Assembly: GCF_018760365.1 (NCBI RefSeq)
Contig: NZ_JAHIAB010000004.1
Location: forward strand, 310,001-374,000
Reading direction: 5' to 3'
Source of the DNA: Pseudooceanicola endophyticus
Lineage (GTDB): Bacteria > Pseudomonadota > Alphaproteobacteria > Rhodobacterales > Rhodobacteraceae
Length of the DNA: 64,000 nt
Shown here: positions 25,584 to 33,612 of the stretch, piece by piece
Layout of the letters: each line of letters begins with the position of its first letter
How positions within the stretch are numbered: the first letter of the stretch is position 1
Notes under the pieces: generated by a model
What the model was told of the DNA's origin: nothing
The model's input: only the letters and a program-made list of their open reading frames with translations
The model's database searches: none
Position numbers and translations under genes: made by a program

Positions 25584-26411
25584 TCAGTCGCGCAGCAGCT
25601 CGTTCACGCCGGTCTTCGAACGGGTGCGTTCGTCCACGCGCTTGACGATGACCGCGCAGTAGAGGTTCACGCCGTTCTTGGAGGGCATGGTGCCGGCCAC
25701 GACGACCGAGTAGGGCGGCACTTCGCCATACATGACTTCGCCGGTCTCGCGGTCGACGATCTTGGTGGACTGGCCCAGGTACACGCCCATGCCCAGCACC
25801 GAGCCCTCGCGCACGATGACGCCCTCGGCCACTTCGGAGCGTGCGCCGATGAAGCAGTTGTCCTCGATGATGACGGGGCCGGCCTGCAGGGGCTCAAGCA
25901 CGCCGCCGATGCCCGCGCCGCCCGAGATGTGGCAGTTCTTGCCGATCTGCGCGCAGGAGCCGACGGTGGCCCAGGTGTCGACCATGGTGCCGCTGCCGAC
26001 ATGGGCGCCCAGGTTCACGAAGGAGGGCATCAGCACCGCGCCGGGCGCGATGTAGGCGGATTTGCGGACCACGCAGTTCGGCACGGCGCGGAAGCCTGCG
26101 GCCTTCCACTGGTTGTCGCCCCAGCCCTTGAACTTGCTGTCGACCTTGTCCCACCAGCCGGAGCCCTGCGGGCCGCCGTCATGCTGTTCCATGTCCTTGA
26201 TGCGGAAGCCCAGCAGCACGGCCTTCTTGGCCCACTGGTTCACTTTCCAGTTGCCGTCTTCCTGCTTCTCGGCAACGCGCAGGGCGCCGCTGTCCAGGGC
26301 GTTCAGCGTGTCTTCGATGGCTTCCCGGGTTTCGCCGGTGGTCGCGGGGGTGATGGTGTCGCGCGCCTCCCAGGCGGCTTCGATGGCAGCTTCGAGCTGA
26401 GCGTTGGACAT
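25584..26411 (-). CDS. dapD: 2,3,4,5-tetrahydropyridine-2,6-dicarboxylate N-succinyltransferase
   Basis: A 275-residue trimeric enzyme that transfers succinyl from succinyl-CoA to tetrahydrodipicolinate in lysine/diaminopimelate synthesis. A helical N-terminal domain ([15 protein letters not shown]) is followed by the left-handed beta-helix made of hexapeptide repeats (for example [20 protein letters not shown] and [18 protein letters not shown]). The ATG at 26411 is preceded by a purine-rich region and starts [11 protein letters not shown], as in homologs. Length equals the family norm. It is followed by a good terminator. Confidence 0.95.
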   Translation of the reverse strand: MSNAQLEAAIEAAWEARDTITPATTGETREAIEDTLNALDSGALRVAEKQEDGNWKVNQWAKKAVLLGFRIKDMEQHDGGPQGSGWWDKVDSKFKGWGDNQWKAAGFRAVPNCVVRKSAYIAPGAVLMPSFVNLGAHVGSGTMVDTWATVGSCAQIGKNCHISGGAGIGGVLEPLQAGPVIIEDNCFIGARSEVAEGVIVREGSVLGMGVYLGQSTKIVDRETGEVMYGEVPPYSVVVAGTMPSKNGVNLYCAVIVKRVDERTRSKTGVNELLRD

Positions 26412-26542
26412 CTTCAGTTCCTCGTTTCGGTTCCCGACCGCTATAGCCAGCACGGGCGGGGGGCGCAATCGCGGGCTGCGCTGCTCTGGCATCGGGCGGC
26501 GGGGCAGGTTACGCAGGGAGATCGACAGAAGGATTGCCGAGA

Positions 26543-27385
26543 ATGAGCGACGACACCCACGGCCGCTTCCGTGATGCCCGGGACGACATCCGCCAGACGG
26601 GCCACCTGCCCGACACGCCCCAGACCCGGTCCGAGGCCTACCGGCTGGCGTTCACCGACGATGATTTCCTGGCCCGCGATGCGCTGCGCCCGGTGCGCCT
26701 GCAACTGGAGCTGCTGAAGCCCGAGCTGGGCATGGACGAGGCCGGCATCGCCTCGACCGTGGTGCTGTTCGGCGGGGCACGCATCCCCGCCCCGGGCGAG
26801 AAGGCCCGCAATCCCGGCCTTGAACGTCTGAGCCATTTCTACGACGAGGCCCGCCGCTTTGCCGCGCTGATGACCGAACGCTCTCTGGCCGGGGGCGGCA
26901 CCGACTGGGTGGTGTGCACCGGCGGCGGCCCGGGCGTGATGGAGGCCGGCAACCGCGGCGCCGCCGAGGCCGGCGGCAAGAGCGTCGGCCTGTCCATCGT
27001 GCTGCCCCACGAGCAGGTGCCGAACCAGTGGGTGACGCCCGAGCTGTGCTTCAACTTCCACTACTTCGCGATCCGCAAGATGCATTTCCTGATGCGCTGC
27101 CGGGCGCTGTGCATCTTCCCGGGCGGCTTCGGCACCCTGGACGAGATGTTCGAGGCGATCACCCTGATCCAGACCGGTCGCATGGCGCAGGTGCCGCTGC
27201 TGCTGTTCGGGCGCAGCTTCTGGGAAAGCATCATCGACTTCGACGCCATCGCCGAGGCCGGCACGATCTCTCCGGATGATCTGAAGCTGTTCCGCTTCGT
27301 CGAGACTGCCGAAGAGGCGATCGAGGTGATCGACGGCTGGGAACATGTCGGCGAGAAACGCCGCCGCATCCCCGGGCGCGGCTGA
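26543..27385 (+). CDS. LOG-family protein (putative nucleotide 5'-monophosphate phosphoribohydrolase)
   Basis: A 280-residue Rossmann-like protein with the two LOG signatures [14 protein letters not shown] and PGGFGTLDE. Enzymes with both motifs hydrolyse the N-glycosidic bond of nucleoside monophosphates, with cytokinin activation in plants and purine turnover in bacteria. The bacterial substrate here is unknown. The N-terminal 60 residues are an extra helical segment, making it longer than the ~190-residue LOG core. The ATG at 26543 has AGAAGGA upstream. Its stop overlaps the next start by one base (TGATG), linking it to the MFS carrier. Confidence 0.85.
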   Translation: MSDDTHGRFRDARDDIRQTGHLPDTPQTRSEAYRLAFTDDDFLARDALRPVRLQLELLKPELGMDEAGIASTVVLFGGARIPAPGEKARNPGLERLSHFYDEARRFAALMTERSLAGGGTDWVVCTGGGPGVMEAGNRGAAEAGGKSVGLSIVLPHEQVPNQWVTPELCFNFHYFAIRKMHFLMRCRALCIFPGGFGTLDEMFEAITLIQTGRMAQVPLLLFGRSFWESIIDFDAIAEAGTISPDDLKLFRFVETAEEAIEVIDGWEHVGEKRRRIPGRG

Positions 27386-28563
27386 TGGCCCCTGCACGCG
27401 GGCAGATGTGGTTTCGCATCGCGGTGCTGTTCCTGGCGGGGCTGGGGGCGGCAGGACAATTCGGCAAGATCTCGGTCCTGTTCCCGGCCTGGGCGGCGGC
27501 CTATCCGGGGGCGGGGGCCTCGCTCGGCTTCCTGCTCTCGCTGATCTCTCTCATGGGGGTGGTGCTGGGGCTGGTCGCGGGGCTGGCGGTGGCGCGTCTG
27601 GGCTTCCGGCGGATGCTGGTCCTGGGGCTGGCCTTCGGCGCGGTGCTGTCCTGCATCGAGGCGCTGATGCCGCCGCTGCCGGTGATGATGGGCCTGCGGG
27701 TGATCGAGGGGCTGTCGCATCTGGTGATCGTGGTGGCCGCCCCGACCCTGATGGCCGAGATCGCCGATGACCGCGCGCGGCCGGTGTCGCTGGCGATCTG
27801 GTCGACCTATTTCGGCGTCGCCTTCGCGCTTTACGCGGTGATCGGCCATGCCCTGCTGGCGCTGGGCGGGTTGCCGGCGGTGCTGCTGACCCATGCCGCC
27901 TGGATGGCGGCCTTCGCGGTCATCGTGCGGGTCTGCCTGCCGGAGGACCGGCCCTTTGCCGGCAATGCCTCCTTCGCGCCGCTGGCGCTGCTGAAACGGC
28001 ATGGCGCGGCCTATCGCTCGGCCTTCATCGCGACGCCGGGGCTGGGGTTCGGCTGCTACGCCGCGACCTACATGGCGACGCTGACGGTGATGCCCGCCTT
28101 CTTCCGCGCCGATGCGCGCGAGGGGCTGATGACGGTGCTGCCGATGGCGGGGATCGTGACCTCGCTCACCCTCGGGGCCTATCTGCTGCGCCGCCACCCG
28201 GCGGTGAAGGTCGTGGTCTGGGGCTTCGGCCTCTCGGCGCTGGGGGCGCTGTGCCTGGCACTGCTGCCGCAGATTGCCTGGGCGCCGGTGCTGCTGTTCT
28301 GCGTGCTGGGGCTGGTGCAGGGCGGCAGCTTTGCCTCCGTGCCGCAGATCAACCTGGATGCAGAGGGGCGGGCGCTGTCGAACGGCGTGCTGGCGCAGAT
28401 GGGCAACCTCGGCAACTTCCTTGGCACGCCCGTCCTGCTGGCCATGACCGGCGCCGCCGGAGAGAGCGGCTTCCTGGTTTTCGCGCTGGTGCTTTACGGG
28501 CTGGGCGCGGCGATCCACGTCGTTTCGGCGCGGATGCGGGCGCGCGGGCCGGTCCCGGCCTGA
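27385..28563 (+). CDS. MFS transporter, 12 transmembrane helices
   Basis: A 392-residue permease with twelve hydrophobic segments and the motif-A-like loop GLAVARLGFRRMLVLGLAFG between helices 2 and 3. The central loop is short and basic. It resembles cyanate/sugar-type MFS carriers in size, but I can assign no substrate. Its ATG overlaps the LOG-family gene stop, so the two are co-translated. If the LOG enzyme releases a free base, a base exporter or importer would be a logical partner; this is inference only. A strong bidirectional terminator follows. Confidence 0.85.
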   Translation: MAPARGQMWFRIAVLFLAGLGAAGQFGKISVLFPAWAAAYPGAGASLGFLLSLISLMGVVLGLVAGLAVARLGFRRMLVLGLAFGAVLSCIEALMPPLPVMMGLRVIEGLSHLVIVVAAPTLMAEIADDRARPVSLAIWSTYFGVAFALYAVIGHALLALGGLPAVLLTHAAWMAAFAVIVRVCLPEDRPFAGNASFAPLALLKRHGAAYRSAFIATPGLGFGCYAATYMATLTVMPAFFRADAREGLMTVLPMAGIVTSLTLGAYLLRRHPAVKVVVWGFGLSALGALCLALLPQIAWAPVLLFCVLGLVQGGSFASVPQINLDAEGRALSNGVLAQMGNLGNFLGTPVLLAMTGAAGESGFLVFALVLYGLGAAIHVVSARMRARGPVPA

Positions 28564-28569
28564 GCTGCG

Positions 28570-28594
28570 GGGCCTGCCCCGAAAGGGCAGGCCC
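28570..28594. terminator. Bidirectional terminator between convergent genes
   Basis: Perfect 10-base arms GGGCCTGCCC (28570-28579) and GGGCAGGCCC (28585-28594) with loop CGAAA, placed between the stops of the MFS gene (plus) and the aldehyde dehydrogenase gene (minus). Confidence 0.75.
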
Positions 28595-28600
28595 GATCCC

Positions 28601-30076
28601 TCATACCGACATGCAGATGTACTTCACCTCGAGGAATTCCTCGATCCCGTGGCGGCTGCCCTCGCGGCCCAGACCCGATTGCTTGACGCCGCCAAAGGGC
28701 GCCACCTCGGTCGAGATCAGCCCGGTGTTCACCCCCACGATGCCGTATTCCAGCGCCTCGGCCACCTTGTACACGCGGCTCAGGTCCCTGGCGTAGAAAT
28801 ACGAGGCCAGCCCGAAGATCGTGTCATTGGCCATGGCGATCACCTCGTCCGTGTCCTCGAACCGGAACAGCGGGGCGAGGGGGCCGAAGGTCTCCTCGGT
28901 TGCGAAGGCCATCTCCGGCGTGGCGCCGGTGACGATGGTGGGCGGGAAGAAGGTGCCGGGCAGGCCGCCCTTGTCGCCGCCCAGGATCACCCTGGCGCCC
29001 TTGGCGGTGGCATCGGCGATGTGGTCGCGGACCTTCTGCACCGCGTCCTCGGTGATCAGCGGCCCCAGCTCCGAGCCCTCCTCCAGCCCGTCACCCACCG
29101 TCATGGCGGCGACCTTCGCCTTCAGCTTCTCAGCGAAGGCATCATAGACGCCCGACTGCACGTAGATCCGGTTGGCGCAAACGCAGGTCTGGCCGTTGTT
29201 GCGGAACTTGCACTGGATCGCGCCCTCGACGGCGGCGTCCAGATCGGCGTCGTCGAAGACGATGAAGGGCGCGTTGCCGCCCAGCTCCATCGAGCATTTC
29301 TTCACCGTGTCGGCGGCCTGTTTCAGCAGGATGCGCCCGACGGCGGTGGAGCCGGTGAAGGTGATCTTGCGGACCTTCTCGTTCTCGCAGAACTCCTTGC
29401 CGACTTCGGAGGAGCTGCCCGAGGGCAGGACGTTGAAGACCCCGGCGGGCAGGCCCGCGCGCGCCGCCAGAACCGCCAGCGCCAGCGCCGAAAGCGGCGT
29501 TTCAGAGGCCGGGCGGGCGAGGAAACTGCACCCGGCGGCCAGCGCCGGGCCGGCCTTGCGGGTGATCATCGCGGTGGGGAAGTTCCACGGCGTGATCGAG
29601 GCGGCAACGCCGACCGGCTGCTTGATCACGGTGATCCGCTTGTCGGCCTGATGGCCGGGAATGGTCTCTCCGTAGATGCGCTTGGCCTCTTCGGCGTAGA
29701 ATTCGATGAAGGAAGCGCCATAGGCGATCTCTCCCTTGGCCTCGGCCAGGGGCTTGCCCTGTTCGGCGGTCAGGATCGTGCCCAGATCCTCCTGGTTCTC
29801 CATGATCAGGTCGAACCAGCGGCGCAGCAGCACCGAGCGTTCCTTGGCGGTCCGCGCCGCCCAGAGCCGTTGCGCATCGTGGGCGGCGTCGATGGCGGTG
29901 GCGATCTGGGCGCGCGACAGGTTCGCGACCTCGGCCAGCACGTCGCCGCGCGCGGGGTTGGTGACGGCGAAGGTCCCGTCGGCGCCGTCGATCCACTTGC
30001 CGTTCACATAGGCCCGGGTGGCCAGCAGCGACGGGTCCTTCAGAAGGGCGGAGAGGTTCGTGGTGGTGTCCAGCAT
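28601..30076 (-). CDS. gabD: NAD(P)-dependent succinate-semialdehyde dehydrogenase
   Basis: A 491-residue aldehyde dehydrogenase. The catalytic Cys is in NNGQTCVCANRIYVQSGVYD and the general-base Glu in MELGGNAPFIVFDDADLD. The substrate/cofactor signature SITPWNFPTAMI and the glycine motif FTGSTAVGRIL are present. The double Cys pattern (CVC) and sequence around it fit GabD-type enzymes, which convert succinate semialdehyde to succinate. Other semialdehydes are possible. No gabT lies beside it. It is followed by the shared terminator and preceded by the P1 peptidase gene on the same strand, 75 bases away. Confidence 0.88.
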   Translation of the reverse strand: MLDTTTNLSALLKDPSLLATRAYVNGKWIDGADGTFAVTNPARGDVLAEVANLSRAQIATAIDAAHDAQRLWAARTAKERSVLLRRWFDLIMENQEDLGTILTAEQGKPLAEAKGEIAYGASFIEFYAEEAKRIYGETIPGHQADKRITVIKQPVGVAASITPWNFPTAMITRKAGPALAAGCSFLARPASETPLSALALAVLAARAGLPAGVFNVLPSGSSSEVGKEFCENEKVRKITFTGSTAVGRILLKQAADTVKKCSMELGGNAPFIVFDDADLDAAVEGAIQCKFRNNGQTCVCANRIYVQSGVYDAFAEKLKAKVAAMTVGDGLEEGSELGPLITEDAVQKVRDHIADATAKGARVILGGDKGGLPGTFFPPTIVTGATPEMAFATEETFGPLAPLFRFEDTDEVIAMANDTIFGLASYFYARDLSRVYKVAEALEYGIVGVNTGLISTEVAPFGGVKQSGLGREGSRHGIEEFLEVKYICMSV

Positions 30077-30151
30077 CTGACTACTCCCTTGGTCTGGGTG
30101 CGTTCAGGCTGAGGGTAGGGCCGGGGTGCCGCCCGGCCACTGTCTGCGCGG

Positions 30152-31153
30152 TCAGTGCCCGGCAAGGTCCTGCCAGCAGGGGAAGGGATCGTGGGGCGCG
30201 GGGGTGGCGGCATGGACGCCGCGGGCGATGGCGCGGGCCATGACGGTGGCGCCGGCATGGCAGAGATCCAGCAGATCCGCGGGGTCGGCGAGGGGCCTTG
30301 CATTGGTGGCGGCGCCAAAGATCAGGTCGCCGTCGGCAGGGGTGTGCGAGGGCACCAGCGCACGGGCAAAACCGTCATGGGCGGCGGTGGCCAGCCGGGT
30401 GCACTGTGCCTGGGTCAGGTCGGCATCGGTGGCGATGATGGCGATGGTGGTGTTCTCGCCCTGCGCGCGCCGGCCCAGCATCTTCGCCTTGGTCAGCGCC
30501 TCGTGGGGATCGGGGAAGCGCGCGGGCAGGCCGAGGCCGCCGAATTCCTCCGACATCTCCCACGGGGCGGCCCAGAAATGCCGCCCGACGCCGACCGTGG
30601 CGGTGCCAAGCGCGTTGACGGCCACCAGCGCGCCCACCGTGTAGCCCCCCGGCAGCTTTACCGAAGCGGTGCCGAGGCCGCCCTTCAGCCCGGCGGTATT
30701 GGCCCCGGTCCCGGCGCCGACCGAGCCAAGCGCGACGCGCCGCCCCCGGGTGCCGTAGGCGGCGCGGCCAAGCGCCTTGTAGGGGTTCTCGCTCCAGGAT
30801 TTGTCGCCGCCGTTGATCAGGTCGAAAAGGATGGCGCCGGGCACGATGGGCACCCGCACCGGCCCGGCCTGAAAGCCGCGCCCCTCTGCGCGCAGCGCAT
30901 CCGCCACCCCCGAGGCCGCATCGAGCCCGAAGGCCGATCCCCCCGAGAGCACCAGCGCATCGACCTTCTGCACCGTCTTGTCGGGCGCCAGAAGGTCGGT
31001 CTCGCGCGTGCCGGGGGCGCCGCCCATGACATGGACGGCGGCGGTGAAGGGGGTGTCGGCAGTCAGCACGCTGACCCCGGATTTCACCGTGTCGTCCTGT
31101 GCCTGTCCCAGCAGCAGCCCCTCGATATCGGTGATCGCGTTCATCCATGTCAT
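30152..31153 (-). CDS. P1 family (S58, DmpA-like) peptidase
   Basis: A 333-residue Ntn-hydrolase-like protein of the P1/DmpA family (L-aminopeptidase D-esterase and relatives). Family sequences include THVMGGAPGTRETDLL-like VHVMGGAPGTRETDLL near residue 45, LSGGSAFGLDAA, and AGTGANTAGLKGGLGTAS. The autoprocessing/nucleophile position should be the Thr in GENTTIAIIATDADL (GENTTI), replacing the Gly-Ser of DmpA. The processed enzyme acts on N-terminal residues or amides; the substrate is unknown. There is no signal peptide. It is divergent from the coiled-coil/ATPase cluster, separated by 160 bases in which I see no clear promoter. Confidence 0.85.
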   Translation of the reverse strand: MTWMNAITDIEGLLLGQAQDDTVKSGVSVLTADTPFTAAVHVMGGAPGTRETDLLAPDKTVQKVDALVLSGGSAFGLDAASGVADALRAEGRGFQAGPVRVPIVPGAILFDLINGGDKSWSENPYKALGRAAYGTRGRRVALGSVGAGTGANTAGLKGGLGTASVKLPGGYTVGALVAVNALGTATVGVGRHFWAAPWEMSEEFGGLGLPARFPDPHEALTKAKMLGRRAQGENTTIAIIATDADLTQAQCTRLATAAHDGFARALVPSHTPADGDLIFGAATNARPLADPADLLDLCHAGATVMARAIARGVHAATPAPHDPFPCWQDLAGH

Positions 31154-31313
31154 GAGAAAATCCTTTCGCGCTGGACTGTTGCCGGAGACGGACGGCTCTG
31201 CAACGGGTCTTGGCGCTCACGCTCCCGTCAGGTCACGGAAAATCGACTGGCGGGGGATGTAAATCCGATTAACACCGCCCATATCGGCAGAAACCCAGGA
31301 CGAGGAGAGCCAG

Positions 31314-32387
31314 ATGTCCGATTTCGAGGCGCAGATCCAGCAGAGCCGGCGCGAGGTGAGCGAGGCGCAGGGGCGCATCGCGCAGGTGACGGCGCGGATC
31401 GAGGCGGCGCGCGCCGATGCCGGGGCCTCGGAGGCGCTGGCGGGGATCGAGGACGCGACGCTGGCGGATGTGCGCGCCCATGCCGAGCAGATGAACGCCA
31501 ACATCGCCGAGCTGATCATGGGCCTCGATGACGTGACGGGGCAGTTCTCGCGCGAGTTCGACGCGATGCGCAACCGCACGGGGATGGAGAAGGTGATGGG
31601 CTTCTTCTCGCGCCAGAAGGCCGAGCAGATGCGCCAGGAGCGGCTGCGCCATGCCTCGATCGACGACAAGCTGCAGGATCTGATCGCCAAGTCGGACGAG
31701 ATCACCCGGCTGTTGCAGGACCAGCTGAGCGAGCTGGAGCACCAGAAGCAGAAGGTGGGCACGAACCTGTCGGAGACCCTGGCCGAGCGCGAGGCGGTGG
31801 TGAGCGAACTGGAGGCGCTGCGGGCCGCGATCCTGGCGATGGATCCGAAGATCATCGACCTGGAGAACCGCATCGGCGTTTGCCAGGACGCCGCCGAACG
31901 CACCCGGCTGGAAAGCGATCTGGCCGGGGTGAATGCGGAATACAACGCCAAGGTGCAGGACGAGCAGGTGAAGATTGCCCGCTCGCAGACGCTGGAGCGC
32001 TACGTGGAAAAGGGCAAGACCTGGGTGGATAGCCTGCAGAACCAGGCGGCGACCCAGATGGTGCTGATCAACAAGCTTCAGACCGACACCAAGCAGCGGG
32101 TGGTGCTGTATGACGCGCTGACGAAATCGCTGAAGACCGCGCAGCAGCAGGAGGTCGCGCACCGGATCAACGAGATCGGCACCGAGACCGACCGCGAGGC
32201 GCAGAAGGCGATGGCGCAGATCGGCGCGGCCACCAATGCCCGGATGGCCGACATGCTGGAGGCGCACGAGGGCCACATGGTCTTTGCCCGAGAGGTGCTG
32301 GAGGCCAAGGCGCGGGCGGACGAGCGCTTTGCCCGCCGTTTCCGCGCCATCGTCGAGAAGCATGACAGCAATCTTTATGGCGGCTGA
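31314..32387 (+). CDS. Long coiled-coil protein, first gene of an ATPase cluster
   Basis: A 357-residue soluble protein, nearly all alpha-helical with heptad-like spacing from residue 1 to 260 (for example LLQDQLSELEHQKQKVGTNL) and a short hydrophobic break at GMEKVMGFFSRQ near residue 97. No signal peptide or transmembrane helix. The C-terminal part (VVLYDALTKSLKTAQQQEVA) vaguely recalls TelA-like proteins, but I would not assign it. ACGAGGAGAG precedes the ATG. It opens a co-directional cluster with an AAA+ ATPase and two membrane proteins, and is a candidate filament, scaffold or ATPase substrate. Confidence 0.75.
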   Translation: MSDFEAQIQQSRREVSEAQGRIAQVTARIEAARADAGASEALAGIEDATLADVRAHAEQMNANIAELIMGLDDVTGQFSREFDAMRNRTGMEKVMGFFSRQKAEQMRQERLRHASIDDKLQDLIAKSDEITRLLQDQLSELEHQKQKVGTNLSETLAEREAVVSELEALRAAILAMDPKIIDLENRIGVCQDAAERTRLESDLAGVNAEYNAKVQDEQVKIARSQTLERYVEKGKTWVDSLQNQAATQMVLINKLQTDTKQRVVLYDALTKSLKTAQQQEVAHRINEIGTETDREAQKAMAQIGAATNARMADMLEAHEGHMVFAREVLEAKARADERFARRFRAIVEKHDSNLYGG

Positions 32388-32452
32388 GGGGATGGCAGCG
32401 CCGCTCGCCCCTGCGGGGCATCGCCCCGCCCGCCATCCCGCAAGGTGTCTTG

Positions 32453-33574
32453 ATGACTGAGGGGCTGGCGTCGGATCACGTGGTGCTGGAGGACGGCACG
32501 CTGTCGCGGCGCTACCTGGCGCAGATGCGGGCGATTTGCGCCCATCTGCCCCGGGTGCTGGGCGTGATGGAGGCCGAGGGGGCGCTTTCGGCGCGTGAAA
32601 GCGCGGCGGTGGCCGGGCATCTGGCGGCCCTGGGCTTCACCTTCCGGGCGCTGGAGATGAAATACATGATGGTCGGGCGCGCGGGGCTGAAGGGCACCGG
32701 CGCGCTGACCATCGACGATCACGAGAGCGGCTTTCCCACCGCCCGCGAGGTGATGGTGCTGGCCAATGACGCCGCCCAGGCCACGGCGCGGCTGGCCGAG
32801 ATGCCTTCGGAAGCGGCGCTGAAGCGGCAGATGCTGGACGAGATCATCGGCGATCTGCGCACCCCGGTGCGGCTGCAATATGCGCTGTCGCAGCGGCTTT
32901 ATCTGGAGGAGCTGGCGAAGGGCCGGCTGTTCTGGCCGCATGTGGAGGCGGAGGCCGAGTGGCTGGGCGATGTGGCACCGGGGCGGCGGCGCTACCTGCT
33001 GCACTGGTCGAGCTGGGACAGCCAGGTGAACCTGCCGCTGATCTGGCTGATGGAGCTGGAGGATACCGGCGCCACCGGCCTGCCCGCCGACGGCGCCCGC
33101 TGGGCCGAGCTGCGCGGCTATCTTTCGGCGCAGAGCCTCTCGGGGCTGAAGCTGCTGACCATCGCGCGCGGGCTGGATGCCGATTTCTCCGACCTGCATC
33201 CGAAGCGGCTGCGGCGGCTGCATGTGGGGCCGATGCATTCGCATCTGTTCACCCGCCAGTCCGGGCCGATCGCCGATGTGCTGGCGGCTGCGGGGGGCGC
33301 GGAGGGCGAGGACTGGGCGCTGGCCTGGACCTCGGAGCTGCTGGAGAGCGAACGCGTGGTGCAGGAGCGCACGGGCTGGTTCGGCCAGGTGGAGCGCGAG
33401 GTCTTCGCGCTGGATCCCGTGCAGGGAAGTGAGCGCGGGGTGAGTGCCCGCAGCCGGGCGCTGGTGCTGCCCGCGCGGCCCTATCAGGTGCTGGTGGAAC
33501 AGGCGCCGGAGGGTTTCCGGAGGCTGCGGAAATATGTCGTCGGCGATGGCGGCCGGGTGCTGAGCCAGCGCTGA
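32453..33574 (+). CDS. Unrecognised protein upstream of the AAA+ ATPase
   Basis: A 373-residue soluble protein; ATG 32453 is preferred over a TTG one codon earlier. Helical N-terminal half (YLAQMRAICAHLPRVLGVME), then a mixed part with Trp-rich LLHWSSWDSQVNLPLIWLME. The last 90 residues are of mixed strand/helix character. I recognise no domain or catalytic motif. It lies 65 bases after the coiled-coil gene and 38 bases before the ATPase gene, so it is probably in the same operon and could be an adaptor for the ATPase. Confidence 0.7.
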   Translation: MTEGLASDHVVLEDGTLSRRYLAQMRAICAHLPRVLGVMEAEGALSARESAAVAGHLAALGFTFRALEMKYMMVGRAGLKGTGALTIDDHESGFPTAREVMVLANDAAQATARLAEMPSEAALKRQMLDEIIGDLRTPVRLQYALSQRLYLEELAKGRLFWPHVEAEAEWLGDVAPGRRRYLLHWSSWDSQVNLPLIWLMELEDTGATGLPADGARWAELRGYLSAQSLSGLKLLTIARGLDADFSDLHPKRLRRLHVGPMHSHLFTRQSGPIADVLAAAGGAEGEDWALAWTSELLESERVVQERTGWFGQVEREVFALDPVQGSERGVSARSRALVLPARPYQVLVEQAPEGFRRLRKYVVGDGGRVLSQR

Positions 33575-33612
33575 GGCCGCGCGACCGGTGCGCAAGAGAG
33601 GGAAGGCGAGAG

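Noticed and set aside
28601-31153. Aldehyde dehydrogenase and P1 peptidase as part of the ATPase cluster
   Set aside because: They are on the opposite strand and have general metabolic roles.
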